Positions 26,264 through 34,865 of a stretch of DNA of 64,000 nucleotides are shown piece by piece. Position numbers and translations under genes: made by a program. Numbering within the stretch: the first letter of the stretch is position 1; each line of letters opens with the position of its first letter. Source of the DNA: Poriferisodalis sp965214215 (GTDB lineage Bacteria > Actinomycetota > Acidimicrobiia > Acidimicrobiales > Poriferisodalaceae); contig NZ_CBDCBD010000003.1 of assembly GCF_965214215.1 (NCBI RefSeq), forward strand, positions 2,938,165 through 3,002,164, written 5' to 3'. The notes beneath the pieces are model-generated. The model searched no databases. It was not told the origin of the DNA and saw nothing but the letters and a program-made list of their open reading frames with translations.

Positions 26264-26507
26264 CGAGCCAATCGGACCAGTCTTCGGCTGGCCCCCAATC
26301 TGCTGCCGCGCCAAGCGACAGCTCGCCTTCAGTCACGGGATCGGCTTCATACAGCGCAACCTCATGCTCGGCGGCCAGCCGGGCGAGTTGGCGGCGCAGC
26401 GCGTCACGCATCAGTTCGGAGCGCTCGACGCCGAGCCGCTGGGACCATCGACGGATTCGTTCGACGTCTTCCTCATCGGCTCGAAAGCTCAACATCGTCA
26501 TCGTCAT
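26250..26507 (-). CDS. Ribbon-helix-helix antitoxin
   Basis: An 85-residue antitoxin for the overlapping MazF. MTMTMLSFRADEEDVERIRR followed by RLGVERSELMRDALRRQLAR is an RHH DNA-binding domain. The acidic, tryptophan-rich tail DWGPAEDWSDWLDATR is the probable toxin-neutralising segment. The start ATG at 26507 lies within a perfect 7-bp inverted repeat that probably serves as operator. Confidence 0.88.
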   Translation of the reverse strand: MTMTMLSFRADEEDVERIRRWSQRLGVERSELMRDALRRQLARLAAEHEVALYEADPVTEGELSLGAAADWGPAEDWSDWLDATR

Positions 26508-26531
26508 ACAGTGAACTCTATTTCGTATGAC
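26503..26531. promoter_or_regulatory. Putative RHH operator overlapping the antitoxin start
   Basis: GTCATAC at 26503-26509 and GTATGAC at 26525-26531 form a perfect 7-bp inverted repeat with a 15-base spacer. The left arm covers the antitoxin start codon. This fits autoregulation of the toxin-antitoxin operon. Confidence 0.5.
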
Positions 26532-26734
26532 AACAGGTGTCGCTGCGGAAGGAGCGTTCGATGTGGGCTCGTTGAGCTGCACGAACGATGACTGCCGCTG
26601 CACGAGGACATGGCTGCCCACGAGCTGATACCCGCGGCGCGGCGAGACGTTGCGCGTTGCCGCCGGGCCGTTGCGGTCAGTAGACGTAGGCCATGGACCA
26701 GCCAGGCCCTGGTCGACAAGTCCCGGGAACCCAT

Positions 26735-27658
26735 ATGAGCGTCACCATGCCGCCCGAACTGCGACTGACCCATCTTCAACAGCTGGAGTCCGAGGCGATC
26801 GGGATCATGCGCGAGGTCGTCGCCCAGTGCGAGCGGCCGGTGATGCTGTACTCGATCGGCAAGGATTCCTCGGTGCTGGTGCACCTCGCTCGCAAGGCGT
26901 TCTTCCCCGGCCCGATCCCGTTTCCGCTCCTGCACGTGGACACGACGTGGAAATTCCGCGAGATGATCTCGTTCAGGGACGAGATGGCCTCCGAGATCGG
27001 GTTCGAACTGATCGTCCACACCAACGCCGACGGCGTGGCCCAAGGGATCAACCCGTTCGATCACGGTTCGAAGAATTACACCGACATCATGAAGACTCAG
27101 GCGCTGCGCCAAGCGCTGGATGCGGGCCGCTTCGACGCCGCATTCGGCGGCGCCCGGCGTGACGAGGAGAAGTCACGGTCCAAGGAGCGCGTGTTCAGCT
27201 TCCGCGATGCGCATCATCGCTGGGATCCGAAGAACCAGCGGCCTGAGCTGTGGAACCTCTATAACGGCCGGGTCAACAAGGGCGAGTCGATTCGGGTGTT
27301 CCCGATGAGCAACTGGACCGAGCTCGACGTGTGGCAGTACATCCACCTCGAGGAGATCCCGATTGTGCCGCTGTACTTCGCAGCGCAGCGGCCTGTGGTG
27401 GAGCGTGACGGCGTGCTGATCATGGTGGACGACGACCGGTTCGTGTTCGACGAGGGCGAGGTGCCGCAGCTGCGCACAGTGCGGTTCCGCACGCTCGGCT
27501 GCTACCCGCTGTCGGGGGCGATCGAGTCAACCGCCACAACGCTGTCGGAGATCATCGGCGAGATGCTGGTCGCCACCCGGTCCGAACGCGAAGGCCGGGT
27601 GATCGACTTCGACCAGTCGGGCTCCATGGAACAGAAGAAGCGCGAGGGCTACTTCTGA
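26735..27658 (+). CDS. cysD: Sulfate adenylyltransferase subunit 2 (ATP sulfurylase)
   Basis: Catalytic subunit of ATP sulfurylase, forming adenosine 5'-phosphosulfate (APS) from sulfate and ATP. The 307 residues are family length. The PP-loop is in VMLYSIGKDSSVLVHLARKA; LLHVDTTWKFREMI, FGGARRDEEKSRSKERVFSF and the C-terminal EQKKREGYF are all diagnostic. ATG 26735 is chosen because the residues before it are not conserved in CysD. Its stop overlaps the cysNC start (TGATG), so the two subunits are coupled. Confidence 0.97.
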   Translation: MSVTMPPELRLTHLQQLESEAIGIMREVVAQCERPVMLYSIGKDSSVLVHLARKAFFPGPIPFPLLHVDTTWKFREMISFRDEMASEIGFELIVHTNADGVAQGINPFDHGSKNYTDIMKTQALRQALDAGRFDAAFGGARRDEEKSRSKERVFSFRDAHHRWDPKNQRPELWNLYNGRVNKGESIRVFPMSNWTELDVWQYIHLEEIPIVPLYFAAQRPVVERDGVLIMVDDDRFVFDEGEVPQLRTVRFRTLGCYPLSGAIESTATTLSEIIGEMLVATRSEREGRVIDFDQSGSMEQKKREGYF

Positions 27659-29604
27659 TGCCAGACCAGCCTGGGCTCGTGCATTCGGCACTCAAGGCGT
27701 CCGGCGTCGATGCGTACATCGAGTCCCATCAGCGCAAGGATCTGCTCCGGTTCCTGACGTGCGGCAGCGTGGACGACGGCAAGTCGACGCTGATCGGTCG
27801 CCTGCTCCACGACTCTCAGCTGATCTACGAGGACGTGCTGGCCAGCCTCGAAGCCGACTCAGGGACCCAGGGCTCTGCGGGCAGCCATGTCAACTTGGCG
27901 CTGCTCATGGACGGGCTTCGCGCCGAGCGGGAGCAGGGCATCACCATCGACGTCGCCTACCGCTACTTCTCCACGGAACGCCGCACATTCATCATCGCCG
28001 ACACTCCGGGGCACCCCCAGTACACACGCAACATGGCAACGGGCGCGTCGACATGCGACCTCGCCATCATCCTGATCGACTCCCGTCACGGCGTGCTTCC
28101 CCAGACCAAGCGCCACAGCTACATCGCCAGCCTGCTGGGCATTCGCAACGTGGTGGTGGCGGTCAACAAGATGGACCTGGTGGGCTGGTCGCACGAGCGT
28201 TTCGGCGAGATCTGCGAGGACTACCGCTCCTTCGCCAAGGCACTCGACTTCGGCGAGCTGTATTTCCTGCCGATGTCTGCACTGCTCGGCGACAACGTGG
28301 TAAACGAGAGCGACAACCTCGAATGGTTTGACAGACCGCCGCTGCTGGAGTATCTCGAAACCGCCGACATCGGATCCGGTGTCGACCTGGAGCACTTCCG
28401 CATGCCAGTGCAGCTCGTCAGCCGTCCCGATGCCGACTTCCGCGGGTACGCCGGAACGGTGACTTCGGGGGTCATCCGGCCCGGCGAAGAGATCGTGGCG
28501 CTTCCGTCGGGGCTCAGCTCAACGGTGGAGCGGATCGTGACGTTCGACGGCGAACTCGACGCCGCGGGCCCGGGCCGCGCGGTGACGTTGACGCTCACCG
28601 ACGAGATCGACATCAGCCGCGGCGACCTGTTCGTGACACCGGGCGACGAGCCGCAGCGGGCACACGAACTGGACGCAATGGTCGTATGGATGACTGAGGC
28701 TGAGATGGCGCCCGGCGGCACATATCTTCTGCAGACCACCAACGCAGTGTCGAATTGCGCTGTCCGCAGCTTGCGCTACCGAGTCGATGTCGACACCGGG
28801 ATGCACGAACAGGCGTTGGGACTGGGGCTCAACGACATCGGGCGCTGCGTCATCGGCTCGGACCGGGAGCTGGCATTCGACCCCTACGCCAGCAGCCGTG
28901 CGACCGGGTCGTTTGTGCTGGTGGATCGTCTCTCCTATGCGACCGTCGCAGCGGGCATGATTATCGGCGCGGCGTCGGTCTGGGATCACGCACCCGACGC
29001 TGCGCTCGTGCGGCAGAGATCGGAGATCAGCGATGCCGAGCGGGCTATCCGGTTCGGTCAGCAGCCGTGCACCATCCTGCTGACAGGGCTCACAGCCGCA
29101 GGCAAATCCACCCTGGCTACGGCTCTCGAGCGTGAGCTGTTCGACCGGGGCAAGGTGTCGATCCGCCTGGACGGAGAGAACGTCCGCATGGGCATCTCGC
29201 GGGATCTGGGATTCAGCGCCCATGAACGCTCGGAGAACCTGCGCCGAGTGTCAGAGGTCGCACGGCTCGTGAACGGCCAAGGCTTGATCGCAATTGCCGC
29301 GCTCGTGGCGCCCGACGGCGAGGTACGCCAGCGTGCGCGTGACCTCGTGGGTGCCGACCGGTACGTGGAGGTCTTCGTGGACACGCCCATCGATGTGTGC
29401 CGCGAACGTGACCCCCATGGCCTGTATGCGATGGCCGACAGCGGCGAGATTCAGCGGTTCCCCGGCGTCTCAGCCCCCTACGATCGGCCGGCCGACGCCG
29501 ACCTGCGTGTCGACACCTCCGCCCAGGGCGTGGATGAGTGCGTGGCGGAAATCGTGAGGGTGCTGACCGAGCGCGGTTTCCTTCGAGGATTTTCGGCAAC
29601 GTGA
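27658..29604 (+). CDS. cysNC: Bifunctional sulfate adenylyltransferase subunit 1 / APS kinase
   Basis: GTPase subunit of ATP sulfurylase fused to APS kinase, 648 residues. The N-terminal G domain shows TCGSVDDGKSTLIGRLLHDS, the switch II DTPGHPQYTRNMATGAS and VAVNKMDLVGW; EF-Tu-like domains follow. From about residue 480 the kinase has the P-loop GLTAAGKSTLATALERELF, then LDGENVRMGISRDLGFSAHE and SAPYDRPADADLRVDT. The kinase phosphorylates APS to PAPS. Its DGEN and ALVAPDGEVR motifs differ from the stand-alone CysC next door, as in other fused CysNC proteins. It overlaps cysD by one base. Confidence 0.97.
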   Translation: MPDQPGLVHSALKASGVDAYIESHQRKDLLRFLTCGSVDDGKSTLIGRLLHDSQLIYEDVLASLEADSGTQGSAGSHVNLALLMDGLRAEREQGITIDVAYRYFSTERRTFIIADTPGHPQYTRNMATGASTCDLAIILIDSRHGVLPQTKRHSYIASLLGIRNVVVAVNKMDLVGWSHERFGEICEDYRSFAKALDFGELYFLPMSALLGDNVVNESDNLEWFDRPPLLEYLETADIGSGVDLEHFRMPVQLVSRPDADFRGYAGTVTSGVIRPGEEIVALPSGLSSTVERIVTFDGELDAAGPGRAVTLTLTDEIDISRGDLFVTPGDEPQRAHELDAMVVWMTEAEMAPGGTYLLQTTNAVSNCAVRSLRYRVDVDTGMHEQALGLGLNDIGRCVIGSDRELAFDPYASSRATGSFVLVDRLSYATVAAGMIIGAASVWDHAPDAALVRQRSEISDAERAIRFGQQPCTILLTGLTAAGKSTLATALERELFDRGKVSIRLDGENVRMGISRDLGFSAHERSENLRRVSEVARLVNGQGLIAIAALVAPDGEVRQRARDLVGADRYVEVFVDTPIDVCRERDPHGLYAMADSGEIQRFPGVSAPYDRPADADLRVDTSAQGVDECVAEIVRVLTERGFLRGFSAT

Positions 29605-29630
29605 ACCATTCGATGAGCCGCATGTTGCCT

Positions 29631-29711
29631 CCCGCTTTTGTTCCCGGTGTCTGTTCGATACGGGCTCACGGGCCGCTCGGGCCACGGCTTCGCCTCACGG
29701 CTCAGCCTCTG
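29631..29711. repeat. Dispersed repeat, copy 2 (between cysNC and cysC)
   Basis: An 81-bp match to 23764-23844 (about 86% by hand count, no gaps), filling most of the 124-base space between the two kinase genes. The shared core of about 39 bases is identical. Being intergenic here and coding in copA shows it is a mobile-like sequence, not a protein domain. Confidence 0.75.
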
Positions 29712-29728
29712 CGAGAGCCGAGCACGCC

Positions 29729-30352
29729 ATGAGCGAGAGCGCCGGGAACCAGCCCGTCTCGCGCAACATCGTCCGCGCCGAAGGGCAGGTGAACGGCGCC
29801 GACCGCGAGGCGCACTTCGGCCATCGCGCCGTGACGGTGTGGTTCACCGGGCTCTCGGGCAGCGGCAAATCGACTCTTGCGTTCGCGCTCGAAGCAGCGC
29901 TGCTCGAGCGCGGCGTTGCCGCCTACGTCCTCGACGGCGACAACGTCCGCTTCGGGCTCAACCGCGATCTCGGTTTCTCACCGCAGGACCGCACCGAGAA
30001 CATCCGCCGCATCGGCGAGGTGTGCCGCCTGTTCCAAGATGCGGGCATCGTCGTGCTGACGGCGTTCATCTCGCCCTATGCGGCCGACCGCGACCAAGTG
30101 CGGGCCATCCACCCTGAAGGCACGTTCATCGAGGTATTTGTCGACACCCCGCTCGAGATCTGCGAAGCCCGTGACCCCAAGGGCCTCTACGTGAAGGCCC
30201 GAGCCGGCGAAATCCCCGAGTTCAGCGGCATCTCCGCCCCCTACGAGCCCCCGCCGTCACCCGAGATCACCATCGACACGACCCAGCCCCTCGACGCCTG
30301 CATCGCCCACCTCCTCGCCGCGCTCCCTCTATCGAATGGGCCTCGGCGCTAG
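29729..30352 (+). CDS. cysC: Adenylylsulfate (APS) kinase
   Basis: A 207-residue kinase making PAPS from APS. The P-loop GLSGSGKSTLAFALEAALL, LDGDNVRFGLNRDLGFSPQD, the ENIRRIGEVCRLFQDAG helix, AFISPYAADRDQVR, and DPKGLYVKARAGEIPEFSGI with SAPYEPP are canonical, more so than in the fused domain of cysNC. It is therefore a second, complete APS kinase in the same cluster. Its stop overlaps the stop of the convergent mycothiol-type gene. No APS/PAPS reductase or sulfotransferase lies in the window. Confidence 0.96.
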   Translation: MSESAGNQPVSRNIVRAEGQVNGADREAHFGHRAVTVWFTGLSGSGKSTLAFALEAALLERGVAAYVLDGDNVRFGLNRDLGFSPQDRTENIRRIGEVCRLFQDAGIVVLTAFISPYAADRDQVRAIHPEGTFIEVFVDTPLEICEARDPKGLYVKARAGEIPEFSGISAPYEPPPSPEITIDTTQPLDACIAHLLAALPLSNGPRR

Positions 30353-31110
30353 TCCCAGGTGCCGAATTGGAAGGCTTCGCTGGGCAGGGCTCGCCACTGC
30401 TGCCACACCTCTGGGTCGCCGTCGGTGACTTCGATCCCCGAGTGTGGCCGGCCCCACAGTCCGAGAAGCACCTGAATCGGCGGGCCCTCAATGACGACAG
30501 CTGCCGGCGACGCCGTCTTTGGCAATGGCTCGATGTTCACGATGCCGACCACCTCGCCGACATCGACGAGCCGTGCGGTGAGCCCGCCGGGGTCCTGTTC
30601 GAGGACGCGACGCATTGCCTGCAGGAAGAACCGGCACGTGTAGTCCGCCGCGTCGAGTGCCTGTACCGGAGTCATGGAGTGCTCGTGACCCAGGGCCATC
30701 TCGACATCGAGTCGGTGCATGCCGAGCTCGGATGCCGCGTGCCATGCCCACAACCGTGGGTCGCCCTCCCCGCCGGTCATCGAGAAGTAGCAGCGCCGAT
30801 CGAGATCGTCGGTGAGTTGATCGATAGCCGTATGCGCCCACGATGCAAGCTCCGCCGTCAACGTCCCGGTGGGCTTGAGACCGGCTCGCTCGTAGCCCCT
30901 GGCCCGGGATTCGGGATCCTCCGGCGCAGAGGTGATCATCTCTTTCCAGGCGATCCCCACCCGGCCGATGTGCGACGCGGCGTTGTAGACGGTCCAGCCC
31001 GGGCAGTTCGGTACCGGCGCTGCGAGTTCGGCTTCGCTGCGACCGCAGATGTAATCAATGGCGGACCGTGCCGCCGCGACCCTCGCTGCATGATCCAGGT
31101 GACTCGACAT
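30349..31110 (-). CDS. Mycothiol-dependent maleylpyruvate isomerase-family protein
   Basis: A 253-residue DinB-like four-helix bundle with the MDMPI C-terminal domain. The N-terminal AAPVPNCPGWTVYNAASHIG carries the first metal histidine, and WHAASELGMHRLDVEMALG the later two in H-x3-E/H spacing. The C-terminal LLGLWGRPHSGIEVTDGD is typical. These proteins use or transfer mycothiol, supporting an actinobacterial host. The exact reaction is unknown. Confidence 0.87.
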   Translation of the reverse strand: MSSHLDHAARVAAARSAIDYICGRSEAELAAPVPNCPGWTVYNAASHIGRVGIAWKEMITSAPEDPESRARGYERAGLKPTGTLTAELASWAHTAIDQLTDDLDRRCYFSMTGGEGDPRLWAWHAASELGMHRLDVEMALGHEHSMTPVQALDAADYTCRFFLQAMRRVLEQDPGGLTARLVDVGEVVGIVNIEPLPKTASPAAVVIEGPPIQVLLGLWGRPHSGIEVTDGDPEVWQQWRALPSEAFQFGTWD

Positions 31111-31159
31111 CGTGGAACCCTCCCGTCCTGCGCACGGAAGGTAGTCACACCGCAGCAGA

Positions 31160-32068
31160 TCAGCTCGGCAAGTCGTCTCGCGTCAGAAAATCACGAATGG
31201 CAGCGTTCACCACCCGGGGATCTTCCAAGTGGAGAAAGTGACCCAGCTCGACGAACTGAAGATGCCCGTTCGCCACCTCGTCGGTGACGGTCTCGTACTC
31301 ATGCGGCTGCTGACCGGGGTCCTTGGCGCCTTGAAGGAAGAGCACCGGCATCGTCATCCCGGCGAACAGCCCGTTCATGCGATCCTCAAGCTCGCGGTCG
31401 AATCCGGCTGACACGAAGCTGGCAGACATTCCCTCAGGCACACCTGGCTGGGTGCTCTCTTCGATGATGCGGTCAATGTCTTGAGGGGCGATCGGTTTCG
31501 CAACCATGGACAGCCCGTGCGGCATCGGGTCCCGACCGAACGCGCGCCGCTGGATGGCTGCTTGTGAAAGCAACTCCGCGCCCATCGGGCTGCGGAACAA
31601 CTCGTGCGGTGGGAGCGGCTCGGAGTGGGGCCGGTTGCCCGACTGCTGCATGCGGATGTAACGCCGGATCCGCGAAGCCATGCCGGGAACCGAGCAGAGG
31701 TGATCGCCGATCACGGCTCCTCGATCGTGCCCGGTGAGGAAGAAGCGATCGAGACCCAGCGCGTCGAACACCGCTGGCAGCTCAGCCGCCTGAGCTGCGT
31801 AGTCGTAGTTGCTGTCGAGGCGCGTGTCGGATTGACCATGCCCCTTGAGGTCGAGCGCAATGGTGCAGAACTCATCAGCAAGCCCGGCAACTTGGTGGTG
31901 CCAAGCGAAACAGGTCTCCGGGAAACCGTGCAAGAACACGACAACCTCAGGATTCTCCGGATCACCGGCGGTGAGGGCGTGCCAACTCAGCCCTGCAGCT
32001 TCGATGAATCGGTGGGTCACGATGTCGTCGTTCCACAGCCTCTCGACTTCGCCGTCATGGTTTCGCAT
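31160..32068 (-). CDS. Alpha/beta hydrolase, epoxide hydrolase / haloacetate dehalogenase type
   Basis: A 302-residue hydrolase. VVFLHGFPETCFAWHHQVAG is the HGxP oxyanion motif, DLKGHGQSDTR precedes the nucleophile, and FFLTGHDRGAVIGDHLC has aspartate as nucleophile, as in epoxide hydrolases and haloalkanoate dehalogenases. The terminal histidine is in VELGHFLHLEDP. The aspartate nucleophile means ester hydrolysis is unlikely. It lies just after the ABC transporter genes in the same direction (32-base gap), so it may be co-expressed with them. Confidence 0.9.
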   Translation of the reverse strand: MRNHDGEVERLWNDDIVTHRFIEAAGLSWHALTAGDPENPEVVVFLHGFPETCFAWHHQVAGLADEFCTIALDLKGHGQSDTRLDSNYDYAAQAAELPAVFDALGLDRFFLTGHDRGAVIGDHLCSVPGMASRIRRYIRMQQSGNRPHSEPLPPHELFRSPMGAELLSQAAIQRRAFGRDPMPHGLSMVAKPIAPQDIDRIIEESTQPGVPEGMSASFVSAGFDRELEDRMNGLFAGMTMPVLFLQGAKDPGQQPHEYETVTDEVANGHLQFVELGHFLHLEDPRVVNAAIRDFLTRDDLPS

Positions 32069-32100
32069 GGGGTTTCCTTTCCCTTCCAGAGTGAATTCGG

Positions 32101-32952
32101 CTAACTGCTGACAAGGCCGTGTCGCACCCGCTTCACCGTCGGATCCGGCACTGGCACCGCAGCGAGCAGGCGCTGGGTGTACCCGTCGGTCGGCGTGTGG
32201 CAGATGGCAGATGCGGTTCCCTCTTCGACGATCTCACCCGTCGACATGACCCCAATGCGGTCACACAGGTGACGAACCACCGCGAGGTCGTGGGCAATGA
32301 ACAGGTAGGAGACGCTGGTCTCATCGCGCAAGTCCGCCAGCAGGTTGATGACCTGAGCCTGTGTGGCAACGTCGAGCGCGCTCACCGCCTCGTCAAGAAC
32401 GATCAGGCTCGGTTCCGGCGCCAATGCCCGGGCAATAGAGACACGCTGGGCCTGACCCCCCGAAAGCTCCGTCGGCCTGCGATCGAGCATGTCCGAGGGC
32501 AGACGCACCTCGTCGAGCAGATCCTTGCTCCGACGTCGGGCGGCCGAACGATCGCGTATCCCCAAGAGGCGGCGCAGCGGCTCTGCGAGGATCTCCTCCA
32601 CCGACATCGCGGGGTTCAGCGAGGCAACCGGATTTTGGAACACCGCTTGGATGCGACGGTGCAGCGCACCGGAATCGCGTCGACGCAGCTCAACGACGTC
32701 GTCGGAACCGAGCAGAATGCGCCCACCCGTCGGCACTTGGAGACCCAGCACGCAACGACCTGTCGTCGTCTTGCCCGAACCTGACTCCCCGACCAATCCG
32801 TACGCTTCGCCTTGGCCTACGACGAAGGAGATGCTTCGGACCGCGTGCACCTTCTCGGCGCCGACGGAGAACAATCCGCCGCCTCGAAACTCGACGACGA
32901 GATCTTCGACACAGAGCAGTGGCGAGTCCGCCTGGTTCGCAGTGCCAGTCAC
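32101..32952 (-). CDS. Oligopeptide/dipeptide-type ABC transporter ATP-binding protein (DppF-like)
   Basis: A 283-residue cytoplasmic ATPase, second of the pair that powers a peptide/nickel-type importer. Walker A is GLVGESGSGKTTTGRCVLGL, the signature is ELSGGQAQRVSIARALAPEP, and Walker B is SLIVLDEAVSALD. The C-terminal ICHTPTDGYTQRLLAAVP is typical of DppF/OppF. The GTG start overlaps the stop of the fused permease-ATPase gene by three bases (GTGA). Upstream in-frame codons lie in that other gene. Confidence 0.93.
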   Translation of the reverse strand: MTGTANQADSPLLCVEDLVVEFRGGGLFSVGAEKVHAVRSISFVVGQGEAYGLVGESGSGKTTTGRCVLGLQVPTGGRILLGSDDVVELRRRDSGALHRRIQAVFQNPVASLNPAMSVEEILAEPLRRLLGIRDRSAARRRSKDLLDEVRLPSDMLDRRPTELSGGQAQRVSIARALAPEPSLIVLDEAVSALDVATQAQVINLLADLRDETSVSYLFIAHDLAVVRHLCDRIGVMSTGEIVEEGTASAICHTPTDGYTQRLLAAVPVPDPTVKRVRHGLVSS

Positions 32953-34865
32953 GACTCGCCGCCATCCGCCGGAGCCGAGTCGACCAGCACACACCTGCTC
33001 AGCCGACCCTCGCCTTCCAGCGGCTTGAGGCTCACCGGACCTTCCTCGCACATCTCTGCTGCGAACTCGCACCGATTCGCGAACCGGCACCCGGGAAACT
33101 CCTCGTTCGGAGCGGGCACCCGACCGCCAATCGTGACCAGTCGATCGTCGTCAGCGTCGAGGAGCGGCACGCTGGCGAGAAGCGCCTGTGAATACGGATG
33201 GCACGGCTGCGCAAAGAGGCCGTAGACATCGCCGGTCTCCACCGCCTCGCCCGCGTACATCACCACAGCTCGATCGCACACTTCGGCCACCACGCCGAGA
33301 TCGTGAGTGATGAACAGCATGGCCATCGACAGGTCTTCGCAGAGCTCAACAAGCAGTTCGAGAACCTGTTGCTGTGTCGTCACGTCGAGGGCGGTGGTGG
33401 GCTCGTCGGCAATGATGAGCGACGGCTCGCTGGCCAAGGCCATCGCCGTCATCACCCGCTGTGCCATGCCGCCCGAGAACTGGTGGGGATAATCCCTCAG
33501 TCGCTGGCGAGGGTTGGCCACGCCGACTCGATCAAGAAGCTCAGCAGCCCGTTCGGCCGCCGCTGAGCGCGTCATGCCGCCATGAATGCGGAGCGGTTCT
33601 GCAAGCTGGAAGCCGACCGTCAGAGCCGGATTGAGCGAGGCCGTCGGGTCCTGAAAGATCATGCCGATCCCAGTCCCCCGGACACCGGCCAGCTGCGATT
33701 CGGTCATGCCGACGAGTTGGCGACCGTCGAAGGTGATGCTTGAACGTGGATCCACGGCGAGCCCCCGCGGCAGCAAGCCGGCGATCGTCAGTGCAGTGAC
33801 CGTCTTGCCGGACCCGCTCTCGCCGACGAGTCCGACGATCTCGCCGGCTTGCACGTCGAATGACACGTCGCGGACAGCCCGTGCCCGCCCCGTATCGGTC
33901 GGGACCGTCACATCCAGATTCCGCACTGACAACAGGGTTCCGGCGCGCGCCGCTTCCTCCGACAGATGCTCGTGATCATGTGTAGCTGCGTCTTCAGCGA
34001 GGCCTACAGCTACACCCCTCCGAGCGGCTTGCTTTCGCCCTCCCCGCCCTTCGGCCAGGACATCGCGCAATGCATCGCCGAGCGCATTGAAAGCCAGCAC
34101 GGTGAACGTGATGGCGAGGCCTGGGGGCCACGGCGTTATGGGGTTGTCCCGCTGCAGTGACCGTGCGGCGCGCAGCATCGACCCCCATGTGGCATCAGGC
34201 TGTTGCACGCCCAGACCCAAGAAACTCAGGGCCGCTTCGATCAGCAGCACCGCAGCGAGGCTGATCGTCGTCTGAACGATCAGCGGCCCGTACATATTGG
34301 GCAGGAGGTATCGCCCGAGGATGGTGTGGGTCGGCGCTCCGCTCAGCTGCGCCGCCTCGATGAACGGTTCCTCTCGGACGGAGAGAACCATGGCTCGGGT
34401 CAGCCTGATGAATCGCAGCGCGAAGAGGATCCCCACCGCGATCATGGCGTTGGTGATTCCGGGCCCGAGGATGGCCACGATCGCGAATGCGAGGATCAGG
34501 CCCGGCAGCGAGAAGACAGCGTCGACGACGCGCATGACGATGCGGTCCCACCATCCGCCGGCGTAACCCACGAACAGCCCGATCGGCACGCCGAGGATCA
34601 ACGCCGTGCCTACTGCCTGCAGGCCGGCCACGACGGCGGTCCGGGATGAATGCACCAGCCGGGAGTAGTTGTCGCGCCCCAGATCGTCAGTGCCGAACCA
34701 GTGCTCTGCGCTTGGACCCTCGAGGATTGCTGTGAAGTCCGCCGCATTCGGCTCGTGTGTTGCGACGACGGCGGGGAACGCCGCGCAGAACGTCAGCAGC
34801 ATCAGCCAGATCAGCGGGATGTAGCCGCCGGGCCGCGTGACAAGGCGTCGCAAGGCGGACTTCAT
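32949..34865 (-). CDS. Fused ABC permease (DppC-like) and ATP-binding protein (DppD-like)
   Basis: A 638-residue fusion normally encoded by two genes. Residues 1 to about 290 are the inner-membrane permease: a first helix YIPLIWLMLLTFCAAFPAVV, the region EHWFGTDDLGRDNYSRLVHS and the EAA loop FIEAAQLSGAPTHTILGRYL. The ATPase from about residue 330 has Walker A GLVGESGSGKTVTALTIAG, Q-loop FQDPTASLNP, signature QFSGGMAQRVMTAMALASEP and Walker B SLIIADEPTTALD, ending in the DppD cysteine-rich tail GCRFANRCEFAAEMCEEGP. A charged linker (about 290-325) joins them without a stop. It overlaps both neighbours by a few bases. Confidence 0.92.
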   Translation of the reverse strand: MKSALRRLVTRPGGYIPLIWLMLLTFCAAFPAVVATHEPNAADFTAILEGPSAEHWFGTDDLGRDNYSRLVHSSRTAVVAGLQAVGTALILGVPIGLFVGYAGGWWDRIVMRVVDAVFSLPGLILAFAIVAILGPGITNAMIAVGILFALRFIRLTRAMVLSVREEPFIEAAQLSGAPTHTILGRYLLPNMYGPLIVQTTISLAAVLLIEAALSFLGLGVQQPDATWGSMLRAARSLQRDNPITPWPPGLAITFTVLAFNALGDALRDVLAEGRGGRKQAARRGVAVGLAEDAATHDHEHLSEEAARAGTLLSVRNLDVTVPTDTGRARAVRDVSFDVQAGEIVGLVGESGSGKTVTALTIAGLLPRGLAVDPRSSITFDGRQLVGMTESQLAGVRGTGIGMIFQDPTASLNPALTVGFQLAEPLRIHGGMTRSAAAERAAELLDRVGVANPRQRLRDYPHQFSGGMAQRVMTAMALASEPSLIIADEPTTALDVTTQQQVLELLVELCEDLSMAMLFITHDLGVVAEVCDRAVVMYAGEAVETGDVYGLFAQPCHPYSQALLASVPLLDADDDRLVTIGGRVPAPNEEFPGCRFANRCEFAAEMCEEGPVSLKPLEGEGRLSRCVLVDSAPADGGES

